Assembly: GCF_003597395.2 (NCBI RefSeq)
Contig: NC_133778.1
Coordinates: 16,535,566-16,599,565, forward strand
Length of the DNA: 64,000 nucleotides
Direction: 5' to 3'
Origin: Chelonoidis abingdonii
Taxonomy: Eukaryota > Chordata > Testudines > Testudinidae
Numbering within the stretch: position 1 is the first letter of the stretch; each line of letters starts with the position of its first letter. Shown here piece after piece: positions 33,106-46,162 of the stretch. The notes beneath the pieces are model-generated. The model was not told the origin of the DNA and searched no databases. It was given only the letters and a program-made list of their open reading frames with translations. The position numbers and the translations under genes are program-made.

Positions 33106-33830
33106 TCAAAATCTTTTGGTTTCTGATTTTTCACTAAAAGCTTGACATTTTATGTGGAAAGCAGACCCTTTCCATGAAAACAGTCATATAACTGAAAATC
33201 CAACTTTCCACCAAAAATAGTTTTAATGGAAAATGTTTGACCAGCCCTCATAGTAATCTGCTTTGCATTCAGTTTGTGTTGGTGTAATGACTACGTCAAG
33301 TCTAGGGCAACTGAGAATCAGCCCCAAAAGCTTTCCCTCCTAGGCCTCTTAGTAAACCTGGGAGGTTCCCCTCAGTTAAGAAAGTCTTGCAAGAGAATGA
33401 AATCGCATACAACTAGAAATACCCTGCAGCCTCACTTGTGGGCACAGCAAACAATTCTTTACTATACAAAGAGGCATTTAAAGCACTAACACTTTCCCCA
33501 GGTAAACAACGGCTCAGGTATGGACACGAGTCCTGGTGAAGCAGAACTAAGCCATTTATATCTGGGATGCTGTGGCAGCTACCTAATTATTGTCTCTCTC
33601 TAAAATAACTTGATCAGTTCACAAGAGGTTTTTGTTTGTTTTAGGGTGTGAGTCCATTGTGGAGCTCTGTGTGAAAAAATTATTGAGGAAAAGCTATTGA
33701 ATACATTTTTGCATTGACTTGTGACAGTGATAGTTATTCTTATCTCTTGTGGGGAATAAGTTTCACAGGCGATGCCCTGCTCCTGCACAAACGAGTCTTC
33801 CATTATTGAAGTTTAAGTGTTCCAGACAGG
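33106..33830. other. Noncoding; AT-rich repeat remnant at its start
   Basis: About 33115-33250 is AT-rich sequence ending AATGTTTGACCAGCCCTC, similar in type to the insertion at 60799-61006. The remainder shows nothing recognisable. Confidence 0.45.
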
Positions 33831-34262
33831 GGCAGTGTTCTAGGGTAAAGGAGATGGAGAGCTGTGTGTTAACTGGGTGCTGTTGACACGTCAGCCCATG
33901 CTATTTCACCAGCTCTTCCAATAGCTTTGTATCAATATTGAATAATACGGGGGAGATGACTGTGCCCTGTAGGACTCCACAGTTGAGAACTCTGGAGGAG
34001 GAGGAGGAACAGTTTGCCATACTTATCCTCTGAGTTCAGTCTGAGAAGGAGGACCTGAGCCATTTCCATTCACCTCTGTAGCTTCTTGGAAGTATTTTCT
34101 GATTAATGGTATCAAATGCCATGAGGAAATCCAGCAGGATGCATAACATCCCTTGTCTATGGATAGGAGCAGGAGACTGTCCACCTGAGCAACAAATGCT
34201 GTCTTTATTACATGCCATAGCCTGAAACTCAATTTACAGCCCAAGCAATATCTCCACAAAAC
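33831..34262 (-). pseudogene. Non-LTR retrotransposon (L2/Rex1-like) reverse transcriptase fragment
   Basis: On the minus strand, the 60-codon frame (34218-34036) includes 'LLDFLMAFDTINQKIL', the motif A region where elements of this kind have L-L-D-x-x-x-A-F-D-T-x-x-H. In neighbouring frames further down, to about 33840, are a decayed S-P-V-L-F-N-I block near 33950-33925 and the D-T-x-L-x-I-S-F segment near 33860. The copy is short, frameshifted and lacks endonuclease and 3' end. It appears related to the copy at 17380-18560. Confidence 0.65.
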
Positions 34263-36496
34263 AACTGCATGAACCAGACTCTACAATGTTATTCTTATTG
34301 GCTAATTTTGAAATATTACAGCAATTTGTTAGATTGTGTGTATATATAAGAAAATGCTTACCCTTTCAATACTTATGTCACAGTACCTCCAGCTGGCATT
34401 GTATATGAAGGTTTAAATAATTTGATTTTGTAACTTCAGTTTAAACTAGATGGAAATATTTCTTCACTGTTGTATGCAACTACTGTATAGCGAACCACCC
34501 CTAATAACTACAACAGAGTCACGCAAAAGTACTCAATATCTCTTCTACCTCATTAGCTAATGGGTTTTTTTAACTCATGGCTCTCCAGCTGACTCATTCT
34601 TCCTTACAAAATCCCTTGGTTCATCACTAGGACTGAGACTGTGAATCGTGTTCCAGGATCTCTTAATTTCCCGCCCCACAGTTAAGGCATAGAAGATCTC
34701 TACAGTGGAGCTGGATGTGAAATTCCCCTCTGTGGGAAGAGGAGTAGAGCAGTGTGAAAGTTTTGTACATGTTCTCGTGAAATTGCAAGCCAGCTATTTT
34801 GCCATCTCACTCTGGGCCCTTTCCCACCTAGGCCTTCTATATATTCTCCGTCCCCTGTCCCACACCCCCCCGCCCCAATCAAATCGGAGTGAAACTTTTA
34901 AGATAGGCAAAACTGGGACTTTAAGATGCAAAGCCATCTTTACCTAAAAATGAATGGACATTTCCCAAATGCCTGCATGTTCATTTTCACTGCTGTCTCA
35001 GCAGGGAGTTCCCCCTTGTAGAAATGTGCCATCGCGATGTGCTGATTATTCAGAATGTCAATTATCATCCAAGACAAAGCTGCTGTGGGGGATCAGTCTC
35101 CTTCATCCTTCCTATATGCACAGAGTTGCTTTACTTGATGCTGTGCGAAACCCAGCAAGATTAATTAGTTTTCTTCACTATTAAGCCTTAAACGCAAATT
35201 AATTAGCTTTGTAGAATTCAAATCAGTTTCCCCTGGGCAGCTGGCTCCTTGTGCACTAATTGTCCATTGCCCACTGCCTAAGGTACTTTCAGGCTAGTGG
35301 CAGACAACTGATCAAGGCAAGATCACAGATGGCTGCAATATGTGGCAGATCCTCTGTACATAAATAATAATCTGGACTGGTTTCTTCTTCTCTCACTCCT
35401 GGTTGTGCACAACAATCTAACATTGCTAAAATAAACATATACACTTGCAGGGCTCTGGTCAATACCCCTGAAATGAGATCAGGGCTCCTGTAAAAGAAAT
35501 ACAAAAGTACTCCCATCAGGGAATGCACCACAAAAACCTCTTATTGCCAAATCCTGGTGGACCATGCAGCTGCACCAGGCAAAGCAATGTGGGGTCAGGA
35601 CCTGGGGAGCTTGTGTAAGTGGTCCACTGAGCACAAGAGTTATTGAAGAGAGGAGAAGATGGGATGGGTCTTGTGATTTCCAGCTACACTAATTATTCAC
35701 TATTCTCTCAAGCAGAGAGAGAGTGTGAACGCTTGTTTGGGCCATTCTTGACACTGCCACTGTGGGGCCTTCCAAGAAGGAAGGATTCCTTCCAGTGCAC
35801 AGTTAGAATATGGGAACCATGTCCCAGACAGAGGATCTGCATCCAAAACAGAATCTGGCACCATGACTCAGCACCTGCAGGCCAAATCCCCAGAGCCTTC
35901 AGGCATAAATCATGAACAAATCTCGGCCCCTTATGGCCCAGTTGTCAGGATCCCAGTGAATGCTGTGATTCTGTGGCTACAGAATCCATGCTTGACTGAA
36001 AAAGTCTGCTCCAGAATCTAAACTCTCCTTCTAGGTCTTATGGTTCCATCTCCTATGGCTCCAAATAAAGCCTTCCAAATGTGAGATGATTGTAAATCAG
36101 TGCAGCGCCTTCCAGAATCTGCAGAAGATCTGTAGCAATAGCTCTGAATTCGTCTCATTTGGCTCACTCAGAAATCCAATGATAATTCAGATGCCAACAC
36201 TGTTAACTAGGTCACTGTTGATCATTTTAGCAGAAACATTATCTTATCTGTTTATCCCACAGTTCTAAACGACCTTCAACACCTCCCAGGTTACCAAAAG
36301 GCCTTCACCATCCCTTCACTGCCAATTTCTACAATGCAGCCTATGTTGTCAATACAAAAATCTGCAGTCCATTGAAAATTTAGAAGCACCATAAAATTGA
36401 ATTTAGCATCAAAATATATTACATGAGGAATATTCTGACTGTATGATTCATTTTCATACTGCATTCAGTTAATGGGGCCAGATCCTTAGCTGATGT
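34263..36496. other. Unique noncoding sequence
   Basis: No gene or named repeat is recognised. The last eight bases before the next element, GTATCAGT at 36497-36504, are its left target duplication. Confidence 0.5.
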
Positions 36497-36504
36497 GTAT
36501 CAGT

Positions 36505-36687
36505 CAGGGCCGGCTCCAGGAACCAGTGCAGCAAGCAGCTGCCTGAGGCGGCCAATGAAGAGGGGTGGCATGTTCGGCTTTTCGGCGGCAGGTCCCTCAG
36601 TCCCTCTCGGAGGGAAGGATCTGCCGCCGAATTGCCGCCAAAGAATGAAGAATGCTTGGGGCGGCAAAAACCCTGGAGCTGGCCCTG
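36505..36687. mobile_element. hAT MITE, 183 bp
   Basis: The ends are CAGGGCCGGCTCCAGG and, inward from the right, CAGGGCCAGCTCCAGG. Perfect 8-bp duplications GTATCAGT flank it (36497-36504 and 36688-36695). The interior contains complementary G/C-rich blocks (TCGGCGGCAGGTCC and GATCTGCCGCCGA) but no coding sequence. The terminal CAGGGCC is shared with the nested element at 27866-28289. Confidence 0.93.
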
Positions 36688-36695
36688 GTATCAGT

Positions 36696-37253
36696 GTGGC
36701 TTCATTGAAGTCAAATGGCCCCAGATGTTCAACAACAGAGTGCCTCCTCCCATTAAGAATGTGTCTCCATTACAGAACCACTGGGTGTGAAACATAGCAG
36801 CTCCTGCCCTCCCCACAAGTGTGGACAGGGATAACTGAGCTTAATAGCTGTTATGGCAAAGTATGATAGGCACTTAGCAGAATGAAGGGTCTAGCACACT
36901 TCACTGCAGTGAGTGTTGGATTCAGTTGACCATGCCACACAAGTGGGACAACTGATTCTGACACCAATGAAGGGGAAGCGGTGGAGCTGCCAAGTCTGGT
37001 ATCCCCATGGCAATCATGGCAATTTTGTAGCGCGGACAATTCCAGAATGTGACTTTCTGGAGAGAAAAACAGAAACAATCCAAAGGCATATTTTCATAAG
37101 CCAATGTCTGGGATAGGTTCATCCTCCATTTTGGTCTCTGATTCTGAGAAGGTGGAGATTTAACTTCGAATGTCAACAGAGAAGAGCATTCTGTGGCCCC
37201 ATTTTCTTCTTTATTCAGAGATACTTGCTCGCTTATCAAGATGAGAACAAATA
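36696..37253. other. Noncoding sequence
   Basis: No gene is recognised. A CATTGAAGTCAAATGG motif near 36702 resembles the foldback repeat fragments seen elsewhere. Confidence 0.5.
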
Positions 37254-37261
37254 CCACAGAA

Positions 37262-38924
37262 CAGAGGTGAAAGTAAGCTGGTACGGGCTGGTACGGAGGA
37301 CCAGTAAGGAAAGGAGACTGACTGAGGGAGGGAGAGAGAAGCCTTCTCCCTGCATAAGAATAGTTTAAACTCAGCTGTTCCCTGATGGTTCAGCCCCCAG
37401 GGCTAGGTTTCTGGCATCCTTGTTAATTTCACTCACAGTAGTTGCGTGGAGGAGGTCGAGGGGAGGGTGTGTTTGACCATGGCAAGGGCAGTTCTTTTCT
37501 GCCCCCGGGATGAGGTGATCTCTCCAGTACTAATATACACAACAAATACAAGCATTTGGCTGCACAGCTGAAATCCAGAGCTAATAAAAGCAGGTGGAAG
37601 GGGAAAACTCAGTGTCACATTGGTTTCTCGTCTCCTCCCTCCCCCTCCTCCAGCCAGGCTGCAGACAAGGCTCTGCATTCCTCCCCAGCAGGGGTTTTCC
37701 TCTAGGCTCTAGCTTGCAGTAGGGAGCCTGGCTGAGATGCCTACTGCTGCTGCCTGCAAAAGAACAGTTTAAACCCAGCTGTTCCCTGTGCAGTTCAGTG
37801 CCCAGAGTTAGGAGCCGTTTCTGACATCCTTGTTAATTTCACTCCCAGTTTTTGCTGGGTGTGTGTGACCATGGCAAGGGCAGTCCTTTTCTGCCCCCGG
37901 GATGAGGGGATCTCCTAAACACAATCAAAATCAGGAACCATTTCCAAGTTCAAATCTATCCCATTCCCTCCCCAGCAGAGGATCATGATTGTGATGTCCA
38001 AACTGCTTGCAGATCCTCTTTGAAATGTTACTGTTTAAAAAAAACAACACAAAAAACACGGAGAACATGGTGGAAAGATGTGTCATGATGATTAGGGTTT
38101 ATTTTGGACAAAGCAATTTTGCTAAAGCAACTAAAGATTCACAGGGAAAGCAAATAGCCCCCATAGACAAAACCACAAAGGGATTGTAAGGGAAAACTGA
38201 ATATTCAGGGAAATTATTGTGCCTCCTTTGAAAGAAATAGTAGATTTCATTCCAATCCACCCTCTTTATATATTGATTTAAACAGCTGAAATGTCCTTAG
38301 GACATCGGGTGCAATCTCAGATCTCTTTTTGTTTTGTCCTGCCTGCAGAGTGCAGAGGCTGAAATTGACAAAACTCTCTAAATATCTTGTATATTTCATG
38401 AAAACTATTCCAGTTGTCCTTCATTCATCCTTGACTTCCCCTCCCTCCCCAACCCCAGCTCCCTCCCTGGCTGGCTGACTGTGGTTTTTGCCTTGGTTAC
38501 TTACTCCTTGGCAGACCCAGCCCAGTGGCACCTGCTGGCTTTCTGCAGGCAGCAGCCCACAGGGCCCGGTTGCTGGGGTTGGTGCTGGTCAGTGACAGGC
38601 TGCAGCTGCATTGTTTGTGACACATTCATACACATACACATACAGACAGTATGTATTACTATCCCGTGGGGAGGGCGCCAGTGCCCTTTTGAGGGGTGGG
38701 GAGACAGTATTTCTGCTGCTCCAGAGGTGAAAGTAAGCTGGTCCGGTCCGATACGGCTGCTCTGCGGGCAGCCCAGAGCCCTTTAAATCCCGGCCGCGGC
38801 TCCAGCCACAGCTGGTTCCCCAGGGTCTTTAAATCTTGAGAGGCCACGCCTCTTCCAGATGGGGCCACGCCCCCCTCAGGACTCCAGCAGTACCAGTAGG
38901 TCCTGTAAGTTACTTTCACCCCTG
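37262..38924. mobile_element. Composite hAT-type element, 1663 bp, with two left ends
   Basis: The left end CAGAGGTGAAAGTAAGCTGG and the inward right end CAGGGGTGAAAGTAACTTAC are inverted repeats. The 8-bp sequence CCACAGAA occurs exactly outside both (37254-37261 and 38925-38932). A second copy of the left end occurs inside at 38722, forming with the right end a short element of about 200 bp that has no target duplication of its own (TGCTGCTC on its left). Between them is noncoding sequence with a duplicated segment (37351-37525 and 37754-37915). No transposase is present. The simplest reading is that two copies, or one element plus captured DNA, moved as a unit using the outermost ends. Confidence 0.8.
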
Positions 38925-38932
38925 CCACAGAA

Positions 38933-40966
38933 TTACTCTGAAAACCTACCACAGAATTAGGGTATCCGTGAAGAATAAGAATCACTGGATTTTCCCAGCT
39001 CTTTATTACTTAAATAGCTCTAAATATAAAGGGAACTTAACCAAAAATAGAAATGTTTTTTCCAACATCGTCACACTGAAAGTTAATGAACTGCAGCTCA
39101 GGTCTGCCTCAACTGCATTTGGACATTTACTGTCACTCAGAGTAGTAAATCTTCTTGGCCAAATACAGGCTTTACAAGAAGGCAAATCACACGCTCGATT
39201 AGTCCAATGAAATTGGTGATTTTGTTTAACCTCTGCAATTTGAAATATGGATCCTGCTGCAGTGGACACCTGCGTGGAGTGAAGTCACTTTTTTCATAGA
39301 GCAAATGAGGGAAATCCTCTCTACTGAGCAAAGTCAAAACAGATGGAGCATGTGCAGGAGCTGTAGAGGGAGGGGATGTGATCACCCTCCTAGGCTCTTA
39401 CACTGTGCAGAGCAGAGGAGGTTCTCTTCATGACTACCACTGCAACTCCTGGCTTATAGTATCTGTAACCCCCAATGCACAGGGATTTGTCCTGTAGATC
39501 CACGTAGTTGGCAATCAAATGGCCTTGCACCTAGTTCATCATGCCAACACACCATGCAAGCCTGTGATGCTGCTAAAGGTAATACGGTGCTGTACCCCAT
39601 GATACTGGGGAGGCCAGTGCCTGTCCCTCCTCATGTAGCAGAATTGCTCTGGTTCCACGGCATTCAGGGCCTTACACAGCACTTACGTGGGTTGGTGGAA
39701 GCAAGGAAAAAGTCCTTTTCTGAGTTTTAAAATCAAATAAAAACTTCAGTAAAGCATTATCCTTCCAGGGCTGGTGGGGATTTTCCAAGAATATAAAGGT
39801 GTGAAATGGACTCCTGCAGCCAGATTCCTGCAGTTTTGTCACTGCACTATGTCTTATGTACAATAAAATAGCTCTTTTGAAAAAACCTCATTAGACAAAC
39901 TGCTGAAAGCAAAGTGTTGCCAAAATGTTAGTCCGTGCTCTGGGCATTTTCCATATTGAATACTAAAACCGCTTCCTCTCTGGGCTTCCTTTCTTCATCA
40001 GTGCATCCAAAATGCCCTGGCAAGACAGATTCTTTCTGCTACTCTAGTTATATTTTCTCCCTACTTCATTCTCTGTATTGGCCTTCCCTCCTCTTCTTTA
40101 TTAAGTTCATGTGTCTCCTCTCTTTAAAAGCATTCCATAATCCCTTCTCTGATTTTCTGCCATTTTCTCCTCCTACTCTTCCCCTTCTACCTGTTCCAGT
40201 TACAACCTTAACTCTGACTAAGACATAGCTATCAAGAATCATAGCCTTCTGCTTTTGAGTTAAAGAAATCCAGTAAAAATAAACATAACACAAAGCACAA
40301 ATGACCTAAATTTCCACAAATGTCTAATGGGTGACTCAATTGTTGGGTGCTCAACTGGAAATATTTGAGAGCGGCTTGATTTTCAGAGGTGTGGTCCTCT
40401 TTACGGTGTTTCAAGGGGGCATGCCAGAAGTGAGTCATTCAAATGACTAGTCACTTTTGAGAATTTAGGTGTAATACGTACAGCAACTTTAACTATTCTT
40501 CAGCAAACCACACGAGCAATACTTTTCAAGGTGTATTGAATGCGTCTTCCAGCTGCGGATTATAACATCTCCATTTGTAACTATTATACCAGCAGCACTG
40601 TTCTGAATCTCATATAGTATTGCCAACCCTACATCTTCAAAAAATCAGCCCCTCCAATCATGTGATTGGCTTATAAATAATGAGATTAGTTTTTTAAAAA
40701 AATTGCCTTCTGTCTTTTGAGCCTTTAGGGTGCACTCACTTCACATTTCAAGCTTTTTTCCACAATTATGAGGGCTAAAAACGTACTTTTTTCCCCCAGT
40801 AAAATGGAAGATGAGATTCTTCTACAGTCTACTGACTCCAGCAGCATGGGTTTTATGAAAAACACTGAGTATCATCAGACTTGGGTTTAAACCACAAGAG
40901 TTGATGACATTTAATATGGATGTGCACCTAAGACAAATCATCTTAGCGTATGTGTTTCTAGAACTA
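38933..40966. other. Unique noncoding sequence
   Basis: No gene or named repeat is recognised on either strand. A pyrimidine-rich stretch lies near 40040-40210. Confidence 0.5.
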
Positions 40967-40970
40967 TACA

Positions 40971-41711
40971 TGATAGGGTGTAAAGGGGGTTCCACTCACT
41001 GCAGGAATGCCTCCTTGTGGCTGGATCTGGGAATTAGCTCTCTCCCTGTCTGGTGCCCGCTTCTGGTGGTTGTTCACGCTGTGGCCCCTCTCTCTTTCTG
41101 TGACTCGGGATGCTCCCTTTCTGTGACGTGGCCCTCCAGCCAGTCACTCTGTAGTTTCCCCTGTTTCTGGGGTAACAAAGTCCCACTGGACAAGCTGTAT
41201 AGATGCTGCCTCTGACAGTCTTCTGTTCCAAGTCTCTGGGTCCTCGGAAGCTGGGCCCACCTACTATGCCGTGCTCCAGCCCACAGACCTTATGACTAGC
41301 AATCCAGGTTTGTTCAGTCTCAGACTCTGTTGCTATTTCTCTGGGCTCTTTCCTACCCCATCTCTTGATCTCCTTGCCTATCTCTGGGTTTACCACTGCA
41401 ACTTCCTCTGCTCCCTGTGGCTATTTCACCCTTCTCGGTTGCATGTCAAACTCCCCAGTCCAGGGCAGGACTCCAGGGTTTACTCTCCCCTCTGGATCTC
41501 CTCCTTGTCCCTGGCCAACTCCTTTTCCCTCTAGGGAGTGACTGTAGACCTCCTCCCCGGAGCCCTTTCTGCTCTCTCTTCCAGGTTTATACTCCTCCCC
41601 CAGCTGGGCTTCATCTGCCATTAGGCCTTATCAATCCCTGGTTTCCCTCCAGGTCCACTCTGGCCCACATTAACGCAGTTGGGGCTTGGGTAGGGTAGAC
41701 GCCCCATCACA
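40971..41711 (-). repeat. Solo LTR, Gypsy type, related to the element at 6463
   Basis: On the minus strand it begins TGTGATGGGGCGTCTACC and ends CACCCTATCA. The first eleven bases equal the start of the LTR at 6463 and 11765. It is flanked by TACA at 40967-40970 and 41712-41715, a 4-bp duplication of the same length as that of the Gmr1-like element. A GAGTATAAACC box lies near 41590, where a promoter would be. No internal sequence adjoins it, so it is the product of LTR-LTR recombination. Confidence 0.82.
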
Positions 41712-41715
41712 TACA

Positions 41716-44568
41716 GCAAATTCCCAAACGTACGTTTATAACTGCCAACACCGACAGAACATCTCTGCCACAAATTATCCTTCCACAATCCTGCAACAAG
41801 AGAATGTGTATCAAACAGCCAACGTCTGAGAGAGTTGGGGCCCGGCATCTGGGAAACGTGAGCAGGACCAGCAGCGTGGATTCTAATCTTCACATTCATT
41901 CCCACAGCTGTGACAAGGGACCAGTCTTCAGGCCACTTCTTCAGTTAAACATCAGGCTTTGGGATAATCTTCTCTTAATCTTCTCTAAACAGTTTATAAA
42001 CACAATCTCCATTACCATTTCACAATATTGAATACCATCTGCCACCTTCCATACTGCAGCCTAGGCACAAAGCAAGCCTAGGACTTTGGAGTATGTTAAA
42101 TGACGGGGGGGGGGGGGGGCGGATGAGCCATTAAGATCTTCATATATGCAGTGGCAATGTCTTTTATTGCTTGTAAATATGACATGTTGTTCCATGGAGG
42201 AATTTCTGCTGATTCCAGCTAAGCTCTCAAAAAAAAAATAAAAAAATAAAAATCTGGGACAGGCAATGACTGCTGGGCAAATACACCTAACCCGTGCAAA
42301 GAGATCAAATTACTGTTTCAAATGATCCAATCCCCTCTAATGAAATAAATTTACAGAGCTAGTCTAAAACTTTGCTATTTGCTTAAAAAAAAAAAAAAAA
42401 AAAAAAAAAGGGAAAAAATTCTGTAAACCAAGAATAAAGACGGACGGGTAAGCCTTCAGATGATGGAAAGTGACAACAGACCAGAGTCAATAGATCTAGA
42501 CCATTTTACACTAACTGTCCAGCTGAGGAGCTGGCTCATTGTCAATAAAATATCAATTTTTTTAAAAATTTCATATAACTATAACATGTAGCCACAGAAT
42601 TATATACAGGATATCCTATTATCTAGAAAATGGGGCTGAGGATCTGGCCCTACCCTCAGGCCATTTTATCCTTCTCTGGCATGATCAATCAATGTCATCT
42701 CTAAATCAATGATCCCTATATCTCCTGTGTTGTGTGCACAAGCATTTTCTGAAGAGGCTAATGACATTCTGCATTAGAACCTTGAGCCTCATGATAGCCA
42801 AAACAGGAACATCAGGCTTGGAAAGATAATATGGTACCATCACTAAAGGAAAAGATTTCAGATTCAATTCAAACAATTACATGTTGAAAAGGTCCTAGTC
42901 AGAATGGAAAACAAGTTATTCAGAGTAAGGAAATGCATCCTTCATTCCTAACTTCTTATATATAGAAAGAGATTTAAGAACATAACAGCAAGGAAGATGG
43001 TTGAGAAATAGATGGTTGAGAGACCTTAAGTTCCTTGAGAAAGAACATCTCCTTTATGATTTCACATAATGTTTTGGGCAAGAAGGGTCAGACCCCAAAC
43101 CATTCATCTTAACGTTACTTGAACTTTAGAGATTCAGCTTCAATGGAACCAGGATCTGAACCAGGCTTGATTTCGATTTTGCAAAACAAAAACCCAGTGG
43201 ATGATACTTTGCAAAACAAAACCATAGCCCTTCTTGATTTTCCTCATCTCTATAATTTGTATTTATTCTCAGTGACAAAATCTCATGAGATACAGTTTCG
43301 GTATGAGATCCCTGAATTACAAGATATTTTTGAACTTGAATGCTGCATTCCAATGTATTATCATCCCTTATGGTTAGACTCAAGTACTGCACCCATCTGC
43401 AGCTATTTTTAAAACTCTGAAGTCTAAATTAAAATACAGTGCCAAATTCTGGAAGCTGCTGTTGACTTCAAAAAGATTTACAGATGCTCAGCAGGTTTTA
43501 GGATGTAACTCAATTTGTTAAGTGAGGAAAGAAACCATGTATTTCAGCAAAAAGATAGCTCAATCTATTAGAATTTCAGTGCCACATATTCTTACAGGTT
43601 GGACAGCACTAAACCATACCAGTAATGCTGAAGAATCGAACTCTTTCAGTTGCACATAGAAAACTATGACAAGAGGAAAAACCACTTTGCAGATCTTAGT
43701 CCTGGAAAGTGCCACTACTACTGTGATCAGCACAGCACTGGAGCAATCTTGGAGCTGAGGCAATTCAAGATGTTTCTGTTTGTGGTCTCGAGCATTGCCT
43801 CTTTTCTGAGACTGCCAAGAAGGGTGTCACTTGTGAGGGTGGGTTTCTTGGTTATGGATACGTGCTTGCTATGAATAACTAATTTTGTCTAATGGTCTAA
43901 CCAGCCATTAGACTGTACCAAATTTTGCTCACTACCAATCTTGACCATATTCAGAATGGTGACCAAGAGGTGAAATATCCTGCTAATAAAATCATTTGAC
44001 CCATTAATTCCCTATAATCTTCTTTTCTACTTGATGTCATCTCCACTGTAAAGTGATTAATGTTTCTTAAGCGAGGCAGAAGACAGCTCAGTGTACCCAG
44101 CCGAGGCATAGAAAAGGTCAGTAATGTACCCATTTCCTATATTCTCCTCACCAGGACTTCTCCTGAGTTATCTAAGATGGTGGAATATCCTGTTTTTACT
44201 GATGAAAGAAGCCCTAATTTCTAGTTACAAACTTTTTTACATCTTGAAAGTGAGATTCCCAACTCAAACCATCTAGGACATATCAACCCATATTCCAGCC
44301 ATGCCAATCCATATCATACAAGCATTCCCAAGTGAAACAAAGAAGGTTAATGAGTTACCGTACTTATGTTCAGCTTATCTGAAGTACTTAAGCGTCCTTC
44401 TCTCCTGCTGAGTCCCTCCAAAGTTGCTGAAGCAGACAGGGGTGTCCTTGTTCTTTGTCCCAAGTCTGATCTGGAGTGAGCTGGGCCAGATCTGCTTCGT
44501 TGAGGGACTCACTCCCTGAGTGTGTCTGCCCAAGTCCCCTTGCATAATATATATTTTCTCATTCCTCA
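41716..44568. other. Noncoding; homopolymer tracts
   Basis: A G run of 15 lies at 42105-42119, an A-rich stretch at 42231-42251 and an A run of 25 at 42385-42409. No gene is recognised. Confidence 0.55.
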
Positions 44569-44775
44569 CACTTGTATAGTGCCTTCCATCCAGAGGTCCT
44601 AAAGCACTTTATAGACATGAATGAATTAGAACACTCTAGTGGGGGAGGGAAATATTATCATCTCCATTTTACAGATTGGAGGAAGGTGGGTTCCAGAAAG
44701 GTTCTGATGATTCAAAGTCACACAGGAAATTCATGGCAGAATCAGAAGCTGGATCGTCCTAATCCCATTTCTGCC
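44569..44775 (-). repeat. MIR-like SINE
   Basis: The order TATAGTGCCTTCCATCCAGA, AAGCACTTTATAGACATGAA, ATTATCATCTCCATTTTACA, then AAGTCACACAGGAAATTCAT is the complement of the MIR core region ('CCATTTTACAG…AAGTCACACAG'). Confidence 0.75.
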
Positions 44776-46160
44776 CTTTATATATAAAACAATCCTTCCT
44801 CTTTTACATCGGTCTCTGGTAGATGTCAATTTTCACTGTAAGGTCAGCTCATCTTTGATCCTTTCATCCTCTCTTTTTTGACCAGTGCTTCCTTTTTAGT
44901 ATATTCTTAGTATGTCTTTCTTTTAGCAGGGTGGTTGCTTCTCTCTGGATAACAAAACACAGCTTTATTTTCATGATTGTTGTTTTTAACTTATATGCAG
45001 CACCCAATATACATGGTGATGGGTGCTACATAAACAAATAAGATAATTAAATGACCAATTAGTCAATGTCATTGGAACTGTTAGGTTCTTTCCATCCTTC
45101 CTCCTGCACTAATGTTTTTTCACTGTTTTTAATTCAAAGACCTCATCAGTGCTAAGCAGTAGCTCCTAGGTCCTGATCTGAAATCCACTGAAATCAATAG
45201 GAGTTTTTGCATTGACTTCAATGAGTTTTGGATCAGCCCTTTCATCTTTTTGGTTGGGACTTTCCCACTGAAATGGAAACTCGCTAGTGTTTGTCTGCAA
45301 CCCAGTAACTTTCTCAGTTGTTGCCATATGATGATGGCTGTTCTACATAAAATGAATTGGCAGTCTCAGTTCAATACCTATTAGACAGGCATTCACATCA
45401 CAAAAGCACAACTGAAATGGACATGAATTGGCAGCCTTTGTTGGCAGTAGAAGTATAGAGGCCAAGAGCTACATTCTTACCTCTATGTGTGGTCCCTCAG
45501 GTCTGGTTTGAGGTACCGTGAGCTAGCACTGCTGCTGCATGCTATATCTCAATCCATAAATAATTGTGAGGGATTGTAACTTTCTTGATTGCCAAGGCAG
45601 GTTTCTCTAACTTCATTTTACGTGAACCAAACGATGAACTTTTGTGCATCCTAAGCAAAAAAAAACCTTGAGGCAGAAACAAGCACAGAAGAGAGATATC
45701 GTTATTACATTTGTTTAATGGCAGATAATGAGCGACTGTAATGTTTCAACTGGAAGTTTCTTCAGCACAGCAAGACTTGCACTTGAGACGGCAGCAGTTG
45801 TCTGTTATCTGCAATGAAACAAATGTAAATATTTTAAGCATCCTCACTTGTTGTTTTGATATATCAACCTTAGAGGATCTCCTTGGAAGGGTGCAGTAGT
45901 TCTATATTTATCCCATTCACCAAAAAAAGGAAAGGAAAGGAAAGGAAAAAGGCTCCTTTAACAATCAAGTCCATTGGCTATTCCTCTGCCAATGTAAGGC
46001 ATATAACTGGAAGTTTATTTTCCATGGTTTTTGTCCAGTTTGGTGTTTGCTGCCCTATGGGAACCACAGCAGAGAAAGTGAGGCCCTAGAAATAACACTA
46101 AAGGTAACCATAAGGGATAAACTCCTGCAGTCCTTACTCAGATCTTACTCACCGATTTTA
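44776..46160. other. Noncoding; foldback repeat and GGAAA microsatellite
   Basis: A short palindromic repeat lies at 45171-45238 (see its entry) and a (GGAAA)n tract at about 45929-45948. Nothing else is recognised. Confidence 0.5.
45171..45238. repeat. Foldback repeat, about 70 bp
   Basis: Left arm AGGTCCTGATCTGAAA and right arm TTTTGGATCAGCCCTT pair imperfectly, around the inner arms ATCAATAGGAGT and ATTGACTTCAATG. Related copies lie at 49502-49570 and 52847-52923. Confidence 0.6.
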
Positions 46161-46162
46161 AT

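Noticed and set aside
38722..38924. Independent 203-bp hAT MITE
   Set aside because: Its left flank (TGCTGCTC) does not match its right flank (CCACAGAA), whereas the outer left end at 37262 does.
41034..41396. 120-codon minus-strand frame
   Set aside because: It lies wholly inside the solo LTR.
40979..41711. Shorter solo LTR starting at TGTAAAGG
   Set aside because: That boundary gives no target duplication. Moving it to 40971 (TGATAGGG) gives matching TACA on both sides.
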